This document shows, piece by piece, positions 1-9,871 of a DNA stretch of 64,000 bases. The position numbers and the translations under genes are program-made. Source of the DNA: Streptomyces sp. Go-475 (GTDB lineage: Bacteria > Actinomycetota > Actinomycetes > Streptomycetales > Streptomycetaceae). The stretch's first letter is position 1. Each line of letters opens with the position of its first letter. The stretch spans positions 558,001-622,000 of the forward strand of contig NZ_CP026121.1 of assembly GCF_003330845.1 (NCBI RefSeq), in the 5' to 3' direction. The notes under the pieces were generated by a model, which saw only the letters and a program-made list of their open reading frames with translations, did not search any database and had not been told where the DNA came from.

Positions 1-513
1 CTGAATCCGTATGCCGCGAAGCCGCACCGACGGCCTGAGGGATACGAGACGCACCGGCTGCTGACGCCTCGCTGGGAGGCCGCCGAGCGGCGTCGGCTGA
101 CTGAGTGGGGGCTGCCCAACAAGCCGGTGAAACCGCTGCGCGTGTGGCTCAACCCCGGTCACGGCCCGGCATTGCACGCACTTCCCTTCGACCTGGTGTG
201 GGCGACGACGTGGGAGGAAGAAGCCAACGCTTTCGTCGCGCCGGTCCTGGGACTACCCGAGCTGCCCTTCATCACCTGGTCCTCACCGCGGGCCGAGCCC
301 GGCGGCGGTGTGTTCTGGAAGACGCCGGAGATCGTCGCGTGGGCCAAGGGCCGGGCGTTCGCCTGGATCGACGACGAGATCACAGACGCGGATCGCACCT
401 GGGTGAAGGAACACCACGATGGTCCCGCCCTACTGCACCGGGTCGACCCTCGATGCGGCCTTGCCGTCGACGACTTCACTGCGCTGACGGCATGGGCGAC
501 CGGCCTGGACTGA
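1..513 (+). CDS. HAD-like hypothetical protein, 5' end outside window
   Basis: The reading frame is open from the first base of the window to a TGA at 511-513, so the true start lies upstream and at least 170 residues are visible. The C-terminal DPRCGL..DDFTAL pattern and the VWATTWEEEAN stretch resemble the HAD-like proteins of Streptomyces annotated as HAD domain in Swiss Army Knife RNA repair proteins. That assignment comes from remembered family features and not from a search. The catalytic DxD motif would lie outside the visible part. An internal in-frame start at 127 is less likely, because the upstream codons are just as Streptomyces-like in composition. Confidence 0.6.
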   Translation: MNPYAAKPHRRPEGYETHRLLTPRWEAAERRRLTEWGLPNKPVKPLRVWLNPGHGPALHALPFDLVWATTWEEEANAFVAPVLGLPELPFITWSSPRAEPGGGVFWKTPEIVAWAKGRAFAWIDDEITDADRTWVKEHHDGPALLHRVDPRCGLAVDDFTALTAWATGLD

Positions 514-642
514 CTCCACGGCCAATCGACAGCCGCCCGCCACGCCGTTCCACACGATCATTGCGGGACAGCTCTTAGCGCCGTGGACAGTGCCTCCCAC
601 CACTGACGGCCGGTCCTCGTCGTCCTGAGCTGATCCGCGCAG

Positions 643-1669
643 TCATTCCGGCTTGGCCGTGCTCGCCGCTGTCTCGTCCGGCCCCGCAACGCTTGCCGTG
701 CCGTCCGCCGTGACGAAGGGCTCCTGACCGGGCTGCCGTGCGCCGACGCATGCGAGGGTGAGCGCGGCGGTCACGGCCAGGACGACAACGGCGGCCCCCG
801 AGAGCAGGAAGGCGTTCTCGACTCCGGCGAGGGTGATGGCGGTCGAGGCCACGAAGGGGGAGATCGCCAGGGCTCCTGCCACTCCGGCCTCCCACAGGCC
901 CGGCGACACCGAGGAGGAGGCCGTACTGGCCGCCTTGTCCCACGACGGCGACCAGTCCGACGGTCAGGAAACCGTTGGTCAGGGCGAGGGCGAGCACGAA
1001 GGTCACGATGACCACGAGGACGTCGGGAGCGGCCCGCACGGCTCTCAGTCCCGCGCTGAGATCGGACCACAGCCCCGTCTGAGCACCGGCCGGGGCGGGT
1101 CGGGTCACGCGGATGGCGGCCACGGCGGCCGCCGAGCCCAGGAAGGTCAGCCCGTTCACCACCAGCGCCGACTGCAGCGAGCCGAAGGCCAGCAGCGGCG
1201 CGAGCATGAGCGGGCCGACGAAGAAGGCGGCCCGGAAGGCGACTTGCAGCAGTCCGTTGGCCTGCTGGAGGCGGTCGTCCGGCACGATCTGCGGGACGAT
1301 GGCGTTGCGGGCCGGGGCGAACGGTGCGCCGATCAGCGCCAGCAGTGCCGTGGTCGCCACGAGCAGGGGCAGGTTCAGCAGGTCGAGGGAGAGCAGGACC
1401 GACGCCACGGCCACCACGGCGACCCGGGCCAGGTCGGTGGCGATCATCAGCTTCCGGCGGTCGCGGCGGTCGGCGTACGACGCGACGACGAAGGTGGCCA
1501 CGAACGCGGGCGCGAACGCGGAGACACTGACCAGGGCGACGGCCGTGGGGTCCTTCGTCAGTGACCAGGCCAGCCAGGCGGTCGCGGCGGTGTACAGGCC
1601 GTCGCCGAAGCGTGAGATGCCCTGGCCGGCGAAGAGAAGCAGGAAGTTGCGGTCCCTGAGCAGTGACAT
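643..1669 (-). pseudogene. MFS transporter, frameshifted with internal deletion
   Basis: The first ~255 residues are a good major facilitator: TM1 with NFLLLFAGQGISRFGDGLY, the YADRRDRRKLMIATD loop between TM2 and TM3, and an intact run to the GGQYGLLLGVAG helix (about TM8). At about 905-930 the frame changes to a different one that encodes the last two helices (LWEAGVAGALAISPFVA to LACVGAR) and stops at 643-645. The two parts total about 345 residues, while family members have about 410-420, so TM9-10 appear to be missing as well. Deletion and frameshift together mean a non-functional exporter. The ArsR-type regulator gene lies 56 bp upstream on the same strand. Confidence 0.75.
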
Positions 1670-1708
1670 GCCGCCACTGTCGGGTCCCTTCGGCGGTCTG
1701 ATCCACTT

Positions 1709-1726
1709 ATTAGGCAGATGGCTAAT
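1709..1726. promoter_or_regulatory. Imperfect palindrome, candidate ArsR-family operator
   Basis: An AT-rich 18-bp imperfect palindrome (attaggca-ga-tggctaat) overlaps the stop of the regulator gene and lies 40 bp upstream of the MFS start. ArsR-family regulators that control an adjacent efflux gene bind palindromes of this size. The low GC content stands out against the surroundings. This is an inference from sequence symmetry and position. Confidence 0.45.
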
Positions 1727-2838
1727 CAGTCACGCTCACTGTCGCCGTACAGGAAGTTTTCCAGGCTGGGGGTCACGCCCGTCACCTGTCCGGGCGCGAG
1801 TCGGTACAGGACGTAGTAGCCCTCGCGGCGGCGCTCCAGCAGGCCCGCGTCCGCCAGCACCCGCAGGTGCTTGGACAGGGCCGCCTCGCTGACGCCAACG
1901 AGCGGGGCCAACTCCTGTGTGCTGCGCGGGCGTTCGGCGAGCAGTCGCAGGGCGCGCAGCCGGGTGTCGTCGGCGAGCGCGCGGAGCGTGCCGACGAGCC
2001 GGGTCGGCGGAATCCTCGGGCGGGCTTCCCGGACGATCGAGGAGACGGGGAAGACGAGCCCGAGGGGCCACGGACCGTCGCAGTTGACGCGTACGTGCGG
2101 CCACACATAGGCGCTGGGGGCGAGCACGAGTGTGTCGTCCGGGCCGATGGCGACCTCGTGGTCGTGCGGCCGCTCCAGCCAGAAGCGTTCAGCGCGCGGA
2201 TCGCTGCGCACCTCCGGCCACAGTCCGCGGAGCATCCCGTACAGGCCGCGTTCCTCGATCTGGCGTCCGGCCTCACTGACGCCGGCGGCGAGTTCGGGTT
2301 CGAGCCGTGCCCATTCCTCCTCGAACGCCTCCCGCCAGTAACGCTCCAACATGCTCAGGAACCGTTCGAGCAACGCGCCGGGGTCGTCGAGGAGCATCTC
2401 GGCCATCGCTTCGTCGCTCTCCCTGGCAACTCGCTCCCGCAGCAGGTGGCGTACCTCCGGTTCGTCAAGCACCTGCGGCTCCCTGCCCTCGCCACCGCCG
2501 GGCCACGGCATGAGCAGGGGGACGGCGAACTCCAGCCGGACAAGCTCCGGATCCGCCCCGCGCAGGACGGCCAGTTCGTCTTCGAAGTCCGCCAGTTGGC
2601 CGGTCGGCTGCGGAAAGAGGAATTCGGGGAAGTACGAGCGCACCGCGTAGGAGAACACCTCGATCTCCCGCTTCAGCGCCGGGGACAGCTTGCGCATCGC
2701 ACGCACCCAGCCGTGCTGGACGGGGTGGTGCTTGGGCTCCACCAGCACATGGAGACTCAGTACGGCTTCCATCGTCGGCGAGTAGGCGAACCCCACCCGC
2801 TCCGCACCGCCGGCCGGGACCCGGAACACGATCGTCAT
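1726..2838 (-). CDS. ArsR-type winged-helix regulator with long N-terminal domain
   Basis: The protein has 370 residues. The C-terminal part (about 280-350) is an ArsR/SmtB winged helix: TLRALADDTRLRALRLLAE, then LVGVSEAALSKHLRVLADAG and the wing RREGYYVLYRL. The N-terminal ~270 residues resemble the DUF5937-type extension seen in actinobacterial regulators that sit beside MFS pumps. No metal-binding CxC motif is visible in the helix region, so a metal sensor is unlikely. It is the first gene of a two-gene unit with the decayed MFS transporter, and an operator-like palindrome lies between them. It probably repressed that pump; its ligand is unknown. Confidence 0.8.
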   Translation of the reverse strand: MTIVFRVPAGGAERVGFAYSPTMEAVLSLHVLVEPKHHPVQHGWVRAMRKLSPALKREIEVFSYAVRSYFPEFLFPQPTGQLADFEDELAVLRGADPELVRLEFAVPLLMPWPGGGEGREPQVLDEPEVRHLLRERVARESDEAMAEMLLDDPGALLERFLSMLERYWREAFEEEWARLEPELAAGVSEAGRQIEERGLYGMLRGLWPEVRSDPRAERFWLERPHDHEVAIGPDDTLVLAPSAYVWPHVRVNCDGPWPLGLVFPVSSIVREARPRIPPTRLVGTLRALADDTRLRALRLLAERPRSTQELAPLVGVSEAALSKHLRVLADAGLLERRREGYYVLYRLAPGQVTGVTPSLENFLYGDSERD

Positions 2839-2925
2839 GACCCGTCATCCTCGCCTCACGGCGTCCTCGACGGAAGACACGCCGCGCCCCGGGACGGCTT
2901 CTGCACCGCTTACCTGCGCGCGGCG

Positions 2926-2964
2926 GACGTCCCTGCGGCGAGCGAGAATCGCCGCAGGGACGTC
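2926..2964. promoter_or_regulatory. Perfect 15-bp inverted repeat with 9-nt loop
   Basis: The arms gacgtccctgcggcg (2926-2940) and cgccgcagggacgtc (2950-2964) are exact reverse complements. The element lies about 90 bp upstream of the regulator start at 2838. It could be an operator, a hairpin in the regulator leader, or a terminator left from the decayed DNA to its right. There is no following T-run on either strand. Confidence 0.45.
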
Positions 2965-3119
2965 CAGCCGCTCGAGTACTTCCGCATCCCGTCGATCACC
3001 TGTCGGTGTTCACGCGAGCGCCCGCACCGACCCTAGAAGGAGCACATCATGCGATGGTCACGTGATCGGAGGGACAGCCGGCGCCAAGGTTCTTGAGGCT
3101 GCCGGAACCCGTCCAATGA

Positions 3120-3293
3120 GGTGCACCCAGTCCGGGGTTGTGCGAGAAGCAGGCCGCCTTCTCAGCGGAGAACGCGTTCGCGCTGCGCATGGTCGGGTCC
3201 ATGCCCATGCGTCGGTTCCTCGGGTTCTTGCCGAATCCACTACCGCAGGAGTTCCTGGAACAGCTGAACCAGACGAGCCACACCCTTGCATGA
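3120..3293 (+). pseudogene. Possible remnant of GH3 beta-glucosidase C-terminus
   Basis: Between two in-frame stops lie 57 codons whose translation ends with RMVGSMPMRRFLGFLPNP, then LPQEFLEQLNQ. This pattern (small-residue-MPxR-xLxxF, then PxxxLxxLN) resembles the end of some GH3 beta-glucosidases/xylosidases. There is no start codon with a ribosome site, and everything upstream is missing. The identification rests on a short pattern only; it could be chance. Confidence 0.3.
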
Positions 3294-3504
3294 CGGAGTG
3301 AGCGGACAGGCGCCGTCGCGCCGTTCACGGCCGGTGCGTTCAGGTCCGCTGCTGCACGGCCACGACGGTCAGGAGCACGCCGGGCAGGGCATGGGCCGCG
3401 TCGGCGTTGTAGATGTCCAGGTTCGGGTTGTGGTGGACGAGCCCGCCGGGGCCAGATGCGGTCAGGTCGAGACGCACTTCCGAAGGGCTGAACCGACTGG
3501 ACTT

Positions 3505-3535
3505 GAAGGCGGCCGCGACTGCTGCGGCCGCCTTC
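3505..3535 (-). terminator. Hairpin terminator after the esterase gene
   Basis: A perfect 12-bp stem (gaaggcggccgc / gcggccgccttc, loop of 7) begins 11 bp beyond the esterase stop. This position and GC-rich form are usual for the end of a Streptomyces operon, here the GH5-GH95-esterase unit. Confidence 0.65.
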
Positions 3536-3545
3536 ACACCTCTGC

Positions 3546-4871
3546 TTACGCTCGGACCCAGCGCTGGTTGGCGCCGGTGTGGCAGTTCCACACGATCACC
3601 GCAGCGCCGTTGGCGGTGCTGGCGCCGTCGACGTCCAGGCAGAGTCCGGTCTGGACGTTTCTGACGGTTCCGTCGGTGTTCACATTCCATTGCTGGTTCG
3701 CGCCGCCGGTGCAGTCCCAGATCCGTGCTCGGGCACCGGAGGCGGCGTTGCTCGGCACGTCCAGGCATCTGCCCATCACCCGCAGGGTCTGTCCGGTCTG
3801 GGTGAACTGCTGGTTGGTGCCGGTGTGGCAGTCCCAGATGATCATCTGGGCGCCGTTGGACGAGTTGGCACCGCTGACGTCCAGGCATCGGTCGGCGGAC
3901 TGGCTCCGCAACCGGAACGCGGTCGGGTCCGGAGGAGTCGGGTTCGGGCCAGCGCCCGTGAAGAAGCTCCAGACCTCTCCCTTGACCCAGCTCCTGGCGC
4001 CGCTCTCACAGCCGGCGCACCCGTCCACGGGGCCTTGCTGGTGACCTCCGTCGAACGCGGCCCAGACGACCGGATACCCCTCTCGGCAGCCCGAGTAGGC
4101 GGTGGTGATGTGGGTGCGGCTGCCCTGCGCGGGCTCCGGCGGGTTCTGCGGAGTGCAGCCGTTGTTCCTGACGAACCTGTCCCGCATGCCGCGACCGGCG
4201 CCGATGTTGTCGTTGATGCCGTGGATTCCCATGTACGCGAAGGGCTGGGTGCCCCCGCTGCACCCGCTGATCCCCCCGGGCGCGGCTATCGCGGCGACCG
4301 CACGGAAGACGTTCGGCCTGGCACATGCGAGGGCGTAGCTCATGGCTCCGCCGTAGCTGAACCCGAGGGCGAAGCGCTGCGTGGTGTCGACACAGAGGTC
4401 GTTGTCGATACGCCTGATCATGTCGTCGACGAAGGTCACGTCCTCGCCGCCGGAGTTGCCCCAGCCGTTGTTGAGGCCCTGCGGAGCAACGAAGATCGCG
4501 CTGTTGTTCGCCAGTCGGCGGAGTCCGTAATGGGCATAGACATCGCCGTCGCTTCCGCCGCCGGCGACCTGCCCGGCGGTGCCACCCAACCAGTGGAAGC
4601 CGAAGACCAGTCGGTATGGGCGGGTGTTGTCGTAGTTCTCAGGGATGCTCAGGATGAAGGAGCGGCTCTTACCGTTGCTCTGAATCGTGTGCGTGCCGCT
4701 CGTCAGTGTGGGGGCACGTCCGCACCCGGCGGTCCCCGCAAGGGTGGGGGTGGCCCCGGCGGTGGGCGACGTGTCGGCCGCGACGCTGACTCCTGCCCCG
4801 CCGGCCATGGCCAGAACGAGCAATGCCGCTGACACGGCTCGCCCGAACAACCATCTGTGGATCGACATCAT
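3546..4871 (-). CDS. Secreted CE1/PHB-depolymerase-like esterase with ricin domain
   Basis: The protein has 441 residues: a Sec signal peptide (1 to about 31), an alpha/beta-hydrolase domain (about 45-300) of the feruloyl/acetylxylan esterase and LpqC-type depolymerase group, and a C-terminal ricin/CBM13 domain (about 311-441) with three QxW repeats (CLDV and NQQW/NQRW). The nucleophile is probably S172 in [15 protein letters not shown] supplies the oxyanion-hole region, and FDGGHQQG probably carries the catalytic His. ATG at 4871 has a gagggag ribosome site and overlaps the TGA of the upstream GH95 gene by four bases, so translation is probably coupled. Likely role: removing acyl or feruloyl esters from a plant polysaccharide. 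Confidence 0.85.
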   Translation of the reverse strand: MMSIHRWLFGRAVSAALLVLAMAGGAGVSVAADTSPTAGATPTLAGTAGCGRAPTLTSGTHTIQSNGKSRSFILSIPENYDNTRPYRLVFGFHWLGGTAGQVAGGGSDGDVYAHYGLRRLANNSAIFVAPQGLNNGWGNSGGEDVTFVDDMIRRIDNDLCVDTTQRFALGFSYGGAMSYALACARPNVFRAVAAIAAPGGISGCSGGTQPFAYMGIHGINDNIGAGRGMRDRFVRNNGCTPQNPPEPAQGSRTHITTAYSGCREGYPVVWAAFDGGHQQGPVDGCAGCESGARSWVKGEVWSFFTGAGPNPTPPDPTAFRLRSQSADRCLDVSGANSSNGAQMIIWDCHTGTNQQFTQTGQTLRVMGRCLDVPSNAASGARARIWDCTGGANQQWNVNTDGTVRNVQTGLCLDVDGASTANGAAVIVWNCHTGANQRWVRA

Positions 4872-7789
4872 GCGACTCCCTCGCTGCTCGGTGACAGGGC
4901 TCTGACTGGTCGGTGGGACCGCTGTGCGCCCTGGGGCTGGATGCGGTCGAGTCGGAACCGCTGATTGGTGCCGCCGGTGGCCGTCCACTGGGAGATGCGG
5001 GCTCCGTCGGCGGTGGATGCCTCCCACACGTCCAGGGCGAGGCCGCTCTGCCGGTTGACCAGACTGACCACGCCACCGCCGTGGTCGACTGTCCGCCACT
5101 GCTGGCCGGCGGTGTCGGTGTCCGGCTGCTGGGTGATGTCGGCGCCGCTGCCGCTACCGGCGGCTTGCAGGAACAGACCGCTGTGCCCGAGCCGGATCTT
5201 GTAGTGCCCGCCGTCGGAGGGCAGGAACTCGAAGTGCTGGTTGGGACCGGCGGTGATCTGCCACTGGATCAGCCGCGCACCGGCGGCCGTGGACGCACCG
5301 TTGATGTCGGCGGCCTTGCCGCTGTGCTGGGCCACCAGCCGGTAGGCCACGCCGGCCTCCACCGGACCCGACCTGAGTGCGGACGCGCGGTAGGTGCGGC
5401 CGGCCTGGCCGGCGAACTCGATGAGATCGGCCTCCAGCCGCTTCGGCTGGACCGGCTCGCCGCTCGATTCGTCCTTCAGTGTGAAGTCGCCGGCGAAGAT
5501 CCGGCTGCGCACCCGGACGGCACCGGTTCGGTCGGGTGTGACGACGCACTCGATCCGGCTACTGCTCCATTCGGCGCCGACGGTGTGTCCGCCGCGGCCG
5601 CGCAGTCCGCTCACGCGCCCGGTGGGCCAGGCGGCCGGCAGCGCCGGCAGCACGTGCAGTTCGCCGTTGTGGCTCTGCAGCAGCATCTCCGCGATGCCCG
5701 AGGTGGCGCCGAAGTTGCCGTCGATCTGGAAGGGCGGGTGCAGGTCGAACATGTTGGGCGCGAGCCGGTCCGTCCGCACCAGGTCCCGGATCAGCTTGTG
5801 GGCGCGGGAGCCGTCCTCCAACCGTGCCCAGAAGTTGATCTTCCACGCGAGCGACCATCCCGTCCCGTCGTCACCGCGCAGCTCCAGCGTCCGCCGCGCG
5901 GCCTCGTGCAACTGGGGTGTCCCGCGCTTGGTGATCTGGTTGCTCGGATGCAGACCGTACAGGTGGGAGACGTGCCGGTGAGTCCGCTCGGTCTCCACCC
6001 AGTCGGCCAGCCACTCCTGGACATTGCCCCGGGAGCCGACCCGCGTCGGCGCCAGCCGGTCCCGGGCCGCCAGTGCCTGAGCGCGGAAGCCGGCGTCCAC
6101 GCCGAGGACTTCGCCCGCGCGGACGACGCTGTTGAAGAGGTCGCGCAGGATCTGGTTGTCCATGGTGGGCCCGGCGCAGACGGTGGCGTTCGCGTGGTGA
6201 GCGAGCTCCGGAGAGTTCGACGGGTTGGTGACCAGGTGTCCGAGCATCGGGTGGGCGACCAGGGTGTCGAGGAAGAACTGGGCGGCGCCCTTCAGGGCCG
6301 GGTAGTTCGAGCGGAGGAAGTCGGTGTCACCGGTGAACAGGTAGTGGTCCCAGATCAGGGTGGCCAGCCATGCGCCACCGGTCTGCCACATCCCCCACCG
6401 CGCTTCGTCGACGACCGAGGCGCCCCGCCACGCGTCGGTGTTGTGATGCGTCACCCAGCCGCCGGCGCCGTACTGCGCCTGGGCCACCCGGGCACCGGTC
6501 ACGGTCAGGTCGTCGATCATGTCGAAGACCGGGAGGAAGCATTCGGAGAGGTTCGTCGTGTCGGCGGGCCAGTAGTTCATCGGCAGGTTGGCGTTGATGG
6601 TGAACTTCGAGTCCCAGGACGGGGCCATCTGGTCGTTCCAGATGCCCTGCAGGTTCGCCGGCTGGGTGCCCGGCCGCGAGGACGAGATGAGCAGGTACCG
6701 GCCGAACTGGAACAACAGGGCGGAGAACTGCGGGTCGTTCACCTGCGCGTGCTGTGCGATGCGTACGTCGGTCGGCTGGTCGGCCGCCGCTGTACGTCCC
6801 AGATCGACCGACACCCGGTTGAACAGCGCCTGATAGTCGGCGCGATGCCGACTGCGTAGTTCGTCGATGCCTACGTTGCGGGCAGCGTTGAGGCGGCTGC
6901 GCGCGATCCCCTGGTAGTCGCCGTCGACCTTCCGGAAGTCGACGTAGCTGGAGCCGATCGACACCAGCACCGTCACGCTGGTGGCGCCGGAGACCCGCAG
7001 CGTGCCGCCCGCGCTGCTGACCGTGCCGCCGGTCACGGCGGCGTGGGCCAGGGCGAGGAACCGGACCCGCCCGGTGATGCCCTCCATGGTGGCGGAGGTG
7101 CCGTCGAGGGCGATCGTGGTCCCGTCCGGGCTGGACACGGTGGTCCGTTGTGGACTGTCGAACGTGGCGGTGAAGGTGAGGGAGTTGGCCCGGTCGGCCG
7201 TCAGCCGGACCACGATCACCTGGTCGGGTGCGCTGGCGAACACCTCACGCTGGTACCGCACGCCGTTCAGCGCGTAGGTCGTGACGGCCGTGGCGGTGGT
7301 GAGGTCCAGCGTCCGGTTGTACTGCGACGCACCGGTGGCGCTGCCGAAGGCGAGCCGAAGGTTTCCGACCGGCTGGTAGGCCAGCTGTCCGGCCGGGCTG
7401 CCCAGCATCGTCTGATTGATCAGGTCCTGTGCCGGCCCCCACTGGTCCGCGAAGACCCGCCGTCGGATCTCCGCGAGGCTGGCCGCGCCGCGGGGGTTGG
7501 CGGAGTCGTACGGGCCGCCGGCCCAGACGGTGTCCTCGTTGAGCTGCAGCCGTTCGGTGTCGACGTTGCCGAACACCATCGCGCCCAGGCGTCCGTTGCC
7601 GATCGGCAGTGCCCGCAGCCAGTCCGTGCCGGCCGGCTTGTCATACCACAGGGCGAGGTCGTCGGCGGCCCGAACCTCCGGAGGGGCGGCCGAGCCGGCC
7701 CTGGCAGTGGCCGTCCACCCACCCGGCACGATCCCTGCTCCAGCCACCGCCCCGGCGGCGAGAAACCGTCTGCGTGTCACCTCGGACAT
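4868..7789 (-). CDS. Secreted GH95-type alpha-L-fucosidase/galactosidase with ricin domain
   Basis: The protein has 973 residues with a twin-arginine-like signal ([14 protein letters not shown]). GH95 hallmarks are in order: the N-terminal beta domain with [14 protein letters not shown], then [29 protein letters not shown] (general acid Glu of the family), [11 protein letters not shown], and QIDGNFG (the Asp that assists the nucleophilic water). A ricin/CBM13 domain (about 845-955, SGKAADI, SGLALDV, NQRF) is attached at the C-terminus. GH95 enzymes remove alpha-L-fucose or alpha-L-galactose by inversion. The gene lies 138 bp after GH5 and overlaps the esterase start by ATGA, so all three form one operon. 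An agggaga ribosome site precedes the ATG. Confidence 0.9.
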   Translation of the reverse strand: MSEVTRRRFLAAGAVAGAGIVPGGWTATARAGSAAPPEVRAADDLALWYDKPAGTDWLRALPIGNGRLGAMVFGNVDTERLQLNEDTVWAGGPYDSANPRGAASLAEIRRRVFADQWGPAQDLINQTMLGSPAGQLAYQPVGNLRLAFGSATGASQYNRTLDLTTATAVTTYALNGVRYQREVFASAPDQVIVVRLTADRANSLTFTATFDSPQRTTVSSPDGTTIALDGTSATMEGITGRVRFLALAHAAVTGGTVSSAGGTLRVSGATSVTVLVSIGSSYVDFRKVDGDYQGIARSRLNAARNVGIDELRSRHRADYQALFNRVSVDLGRTAAADQPTDVRIAQHAQVNDPQFSALLFQFGRYLLISSSRPGTQPANLQGIWNDQMAPSWDSKFTINANLPMNYWPADTTNLSECFLPVFDMIDDLTVTGARVAQAQYGAGGWVTHHNTDAWRGASVVDEARWGMWQTGGAWLATLIWDHYLFTGDTDFLRSNYPALKGAAQFFLDTLVAHPMLGHLVTNPSNSPELAHHANATVCAGPTMDNQILRDLFNSVVRAGEVLGVDAGFRAQALAARDRLAPTRVGSRGNVQEWLADWVETERTHRHVSHLYGLHPSNQITKRGTPQLHEAARRTLELRGDDGTGWSLAWKINFWARLEDGSRAHKLIRDLVRTDRLAPNMFDLHPPFQIDGNFGATSGIAEMLLQSHNGELHVLPALPAAWPTGRVSGLRGRGGHTVGAEWSSSRIECVVTPDRTGAVRVRSRIFAGDFTLKDESSGEPVQPKRLEADLIEFAGQAGRTYRASALRSGPVEAGVAYRLVAQHSGKAADINGASTAAGARLIQWQITAGPNQHFEFLPSDGGHYKIRLGHSGLFLQAAGSGSGADITQQPDTDTAGQQWRTVDHGGGVVSLVNRQSGLALDVWEASTADGARISQWTATGGTNQRFRLDRIQPQGAQRSHRPVRALSPSSEGVA

Positions 7790-7927
7790 GTCGTTCTCCC
7801 TTCACGGGCCGGAGCAGGTCGCTGACTGGGGTGATGACGAACCGCCGGTGAGAGAGGCGACGTCCGCACGCCGGCTTCTCCGACGAGCCGCAGGCCGTTA
7901 CGCCATCGGCTCGGCCGCGGACGGCGG

Positions 7928-9409
7928 TCACCGTCCACCGTGTCCGCCGAGTCGGGCGTCGCGTCGCGCGGCAGTGTTCTGGGTCTGCCATTTCTGGTTG
8001 TCGCCGCCCCAGCACGCCCACAGCTGCACCTTGAAGGTGGCGGTGTTCACGTCGAGGCAGAGGCCGGAGTGAACGTTGCGGACGGTGCCGTCAGTGCCCA
8101 CCGTCCAACGCTGGTTGTCGCCGCCGTTGCACGCCCACGTGCCGACCACGGTGCCGTTCGTCGTTCCGCTGCTGTACGCGTCCAGGCACTTCTGGCCCCC
8201 GAGTGCGGTGATCTGTCCGCCGGCCGTCAAGGTCCACTGCTGGCCGACCGAGTTGGCGCAGGTGGACACCTGGACCTGGATGTTCGCCGTGGTCCCGCCG
8301 GGGATGTCCAGGCAGCGCCCGGTGCCGACGTTGCGCAGCGGGCCGGTCGGGGCCGGGGCGTCGCCGTCCAGGCCCCAGCCGTACCGGAGGCGCTCGCGGC
8401 CGCTGGCGCTGGGGGTGCTGAGCGTGAGGTTGGTGCCGGTGCCGTGCAGTTTCTGCATGGCATACCAGTCGTCACCCTGGCCGGCGCGTATCTTTCCACC
8501 CAGCCCGGGCCAGTAGACGGAGCCGATCCGCAGTTCCCGGAGCACCGTGGTGGTGGCCCGGAAATAGCGCACGAAGTTGTCGGTGCTGCCGGCGTCGTGG
8601 TAGTTGAGCCCGGTGTCCATCGGCGCGCCGAACTCGTCGACGACAGTGCGGTCGGCGCAGGAGCCGATCGCGTTCCGCAGGTACGCCACCCACTGGTCGT
8701 AGGTCTTCGCGCCGCTGAAGAACGTGTAGTGGTGCAGCGACAGGAACGTGCCGTCCAGGCGGCGGTCGGCGCACATGGACTTGATGTCGGTGTTCAGGCC
8801 GGCGCCGCTGACGAAGACGCGGTTCCGCGGAATCGACGGGCGGCCGCTGATCCAGTTGCTCACCACGTTCGCCCACTCGCCGGCGCTGTGCCCGCCCGGT
8901 TCGTTCATCGGCTCGAAGTAGACAAGACTGTTGGTGCCGTACCGGGCGAGCACGGTGTTCCACATGGTGTCGAAGGCGCTCGGGTTGACGATGCGACCGT
9001 CGCGGGCGGCCACCCCGTCCTCCCAATAGGACAGGACGACCTTGAATCCCCTCGCGGTGGCCGCGTCTATCGCGCCCGTGTACGCGCTCCACCAGTTCGT
9101 CCCGACTGTGTAGGTGTTGATCGGGAGCCGAACGGTGTTGGCGCCCAGGTTGTTCTCGAAGCCGGTGTAGACGGCGTTGGCTTTCGCCACGACCGTCTGG
9201 TAGCTGTCGGAGCCGCTCAACCCGTGCAGGACCAGCGGTCCACCGTGGAAGTTGTCACCGAGCCGGGCCCAGTTGACGCCGCGGAACTGGGCGGTGTCGG
9301 CGGCGGCCGGCGAGGCGCTCTGGGGTTCGACGACCGCGAGCGCGCCGAGGGCGGTCAGCATGCAGGCGAGCGCCCGGGCGACGTGGCGCCGGCGATGGGT
9401 GTGGGGCAT
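7928..9409 (-). CDS. Secreted GH5 glycoside hydrolase with ricin domain
   Basis: The 493-residue protein has a signal peptide (1 to about 37), a GH5 (beta/alpha)8 domain (about 42-345) and a C-terminal ricin/CBM13 domain (about 352-480). The family catalytic pair is visible: E170 in FEPMNEP (acid/base) and E259 in VVDEFG (nucleophile). The HHYTFF segment before the nucleophile strand is also typical. The subfamily and exact substrate (cellulose, xyloglucan, galactan) cannot be told by eye. The ATG at 9409 is preceded by gggaagg; a longer in-frame extension upstream has no signal-peptide logic. It is the first gene of the operon with GH95 and the esterase. Confidence 0.88.
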   Translation of the reverse strand: MPHTHRRRHVARALACMLTALGALAVVEPQSASPAAADTAQFRGVNWARLGDNFHGGPLVLHGLSGSDSYQTVVAKANAVYTGFENNLGANTVRLPINTYTVGTNWWSAYTGAIDAATARGFKVVLSYWEDGVAARDGRIVNPSAFDTMWNTVLARYGTNSLVYFEPMNEPGGHSAGEWANVVSNWISGRPSIPRNRVFVSGAGLNTDIKSMCADRRLDGTFLSLHHYTFFSGAKTYDQWVAYLRNAIGSCADRTVVDEFGAPMDTGLNYHDAGSTDNFVRYFRATTTVLRELRIGSVYWPGLGGKIRAGQGDDWYAMQKLHGTGTNLTLSTPSASGRERLRYGWGLDGDAPAPTGPLRNVGTGRCLDIPGGTTANIQVQVSTCANSVGQQWTLTAGGQITALGGQKCLDAYSSGTTNGTVVGTWACNGGDNQRWTVGTDGTVRNVHSGLCLDVNTATFKVQLWACWGGDNQKWQTQNTAARRDARLGGHGGR

Positions 9410-9871
9410 GGTCGTGCCTTCCCGATTGGCGGTGTGGTCACGTCTGCGCTGTGCGGGGCCTGTCGACGTCGACCGCCTGCCGGCAGCCGGGCGAGCCGGC
9501 GCGGAGCTTGCCCTCTCCGCGCCGGCCCCCTCCCAGATCGCTCGCGCAGCGAGCATGTCAGCGTCATGTCGCTGCCGTGGCGCCTGGAAAGCCTCGCTCC
9601 CCGGCTTCGCCCGGTTCTCCGGTCAGCAGGTGGAGTTGGTTCGCGTTGCGTGGTTGATGGCGGCGATGCGCAAGAATGTGCTTCCGCTTTCGCGTCGACG
9701 ACTAGAAGATGACATATTGCCATGGTCCATTCAAGAGAGAACCGTCGATATATCTGGGCCTGAGCCGTTGTTCAACCAACCGGAGAAGCGGGACTATTAA
9801 CGGCCACCCCTCATAACGTTTTCAGGCGGCTAATTGATGCGGCGAACCCGTGTGAATCGCGGCAGTTTTCG
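9410..9871. other. 462-bp non-coding region upstream of GH5
   Basis: No gene is visible. The half nearer the sigma-factor end (about 9700-9860) is unusually AT-rich for this genome, with stretches such as gatatatctgg and cataacgttttcag. The promoter and operators of the GH5-GH95-esterase operon must be here, but no operator is convincingly symmetric. Confidence 0.5.

Larger units (their letters stand above)
2839..3545. other. 707-bp region without an intact gene, decay zone
   Basis: The interval between the regulator and the esterase has no complete gene. It contains a perfect hairpin (2926-2964), a start-like ATG at 3049 after an aaggag-type sequence that reaches a stop after 15 codons, a short open stretch resembling a GH3 C-terminus (3120-3293), and a further unrecognised coding-like stretch on the minus strand ending at 3340. 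It looks like the wreckage of one or more deleted sugar-utilisation genes. Confidence 0.5.
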
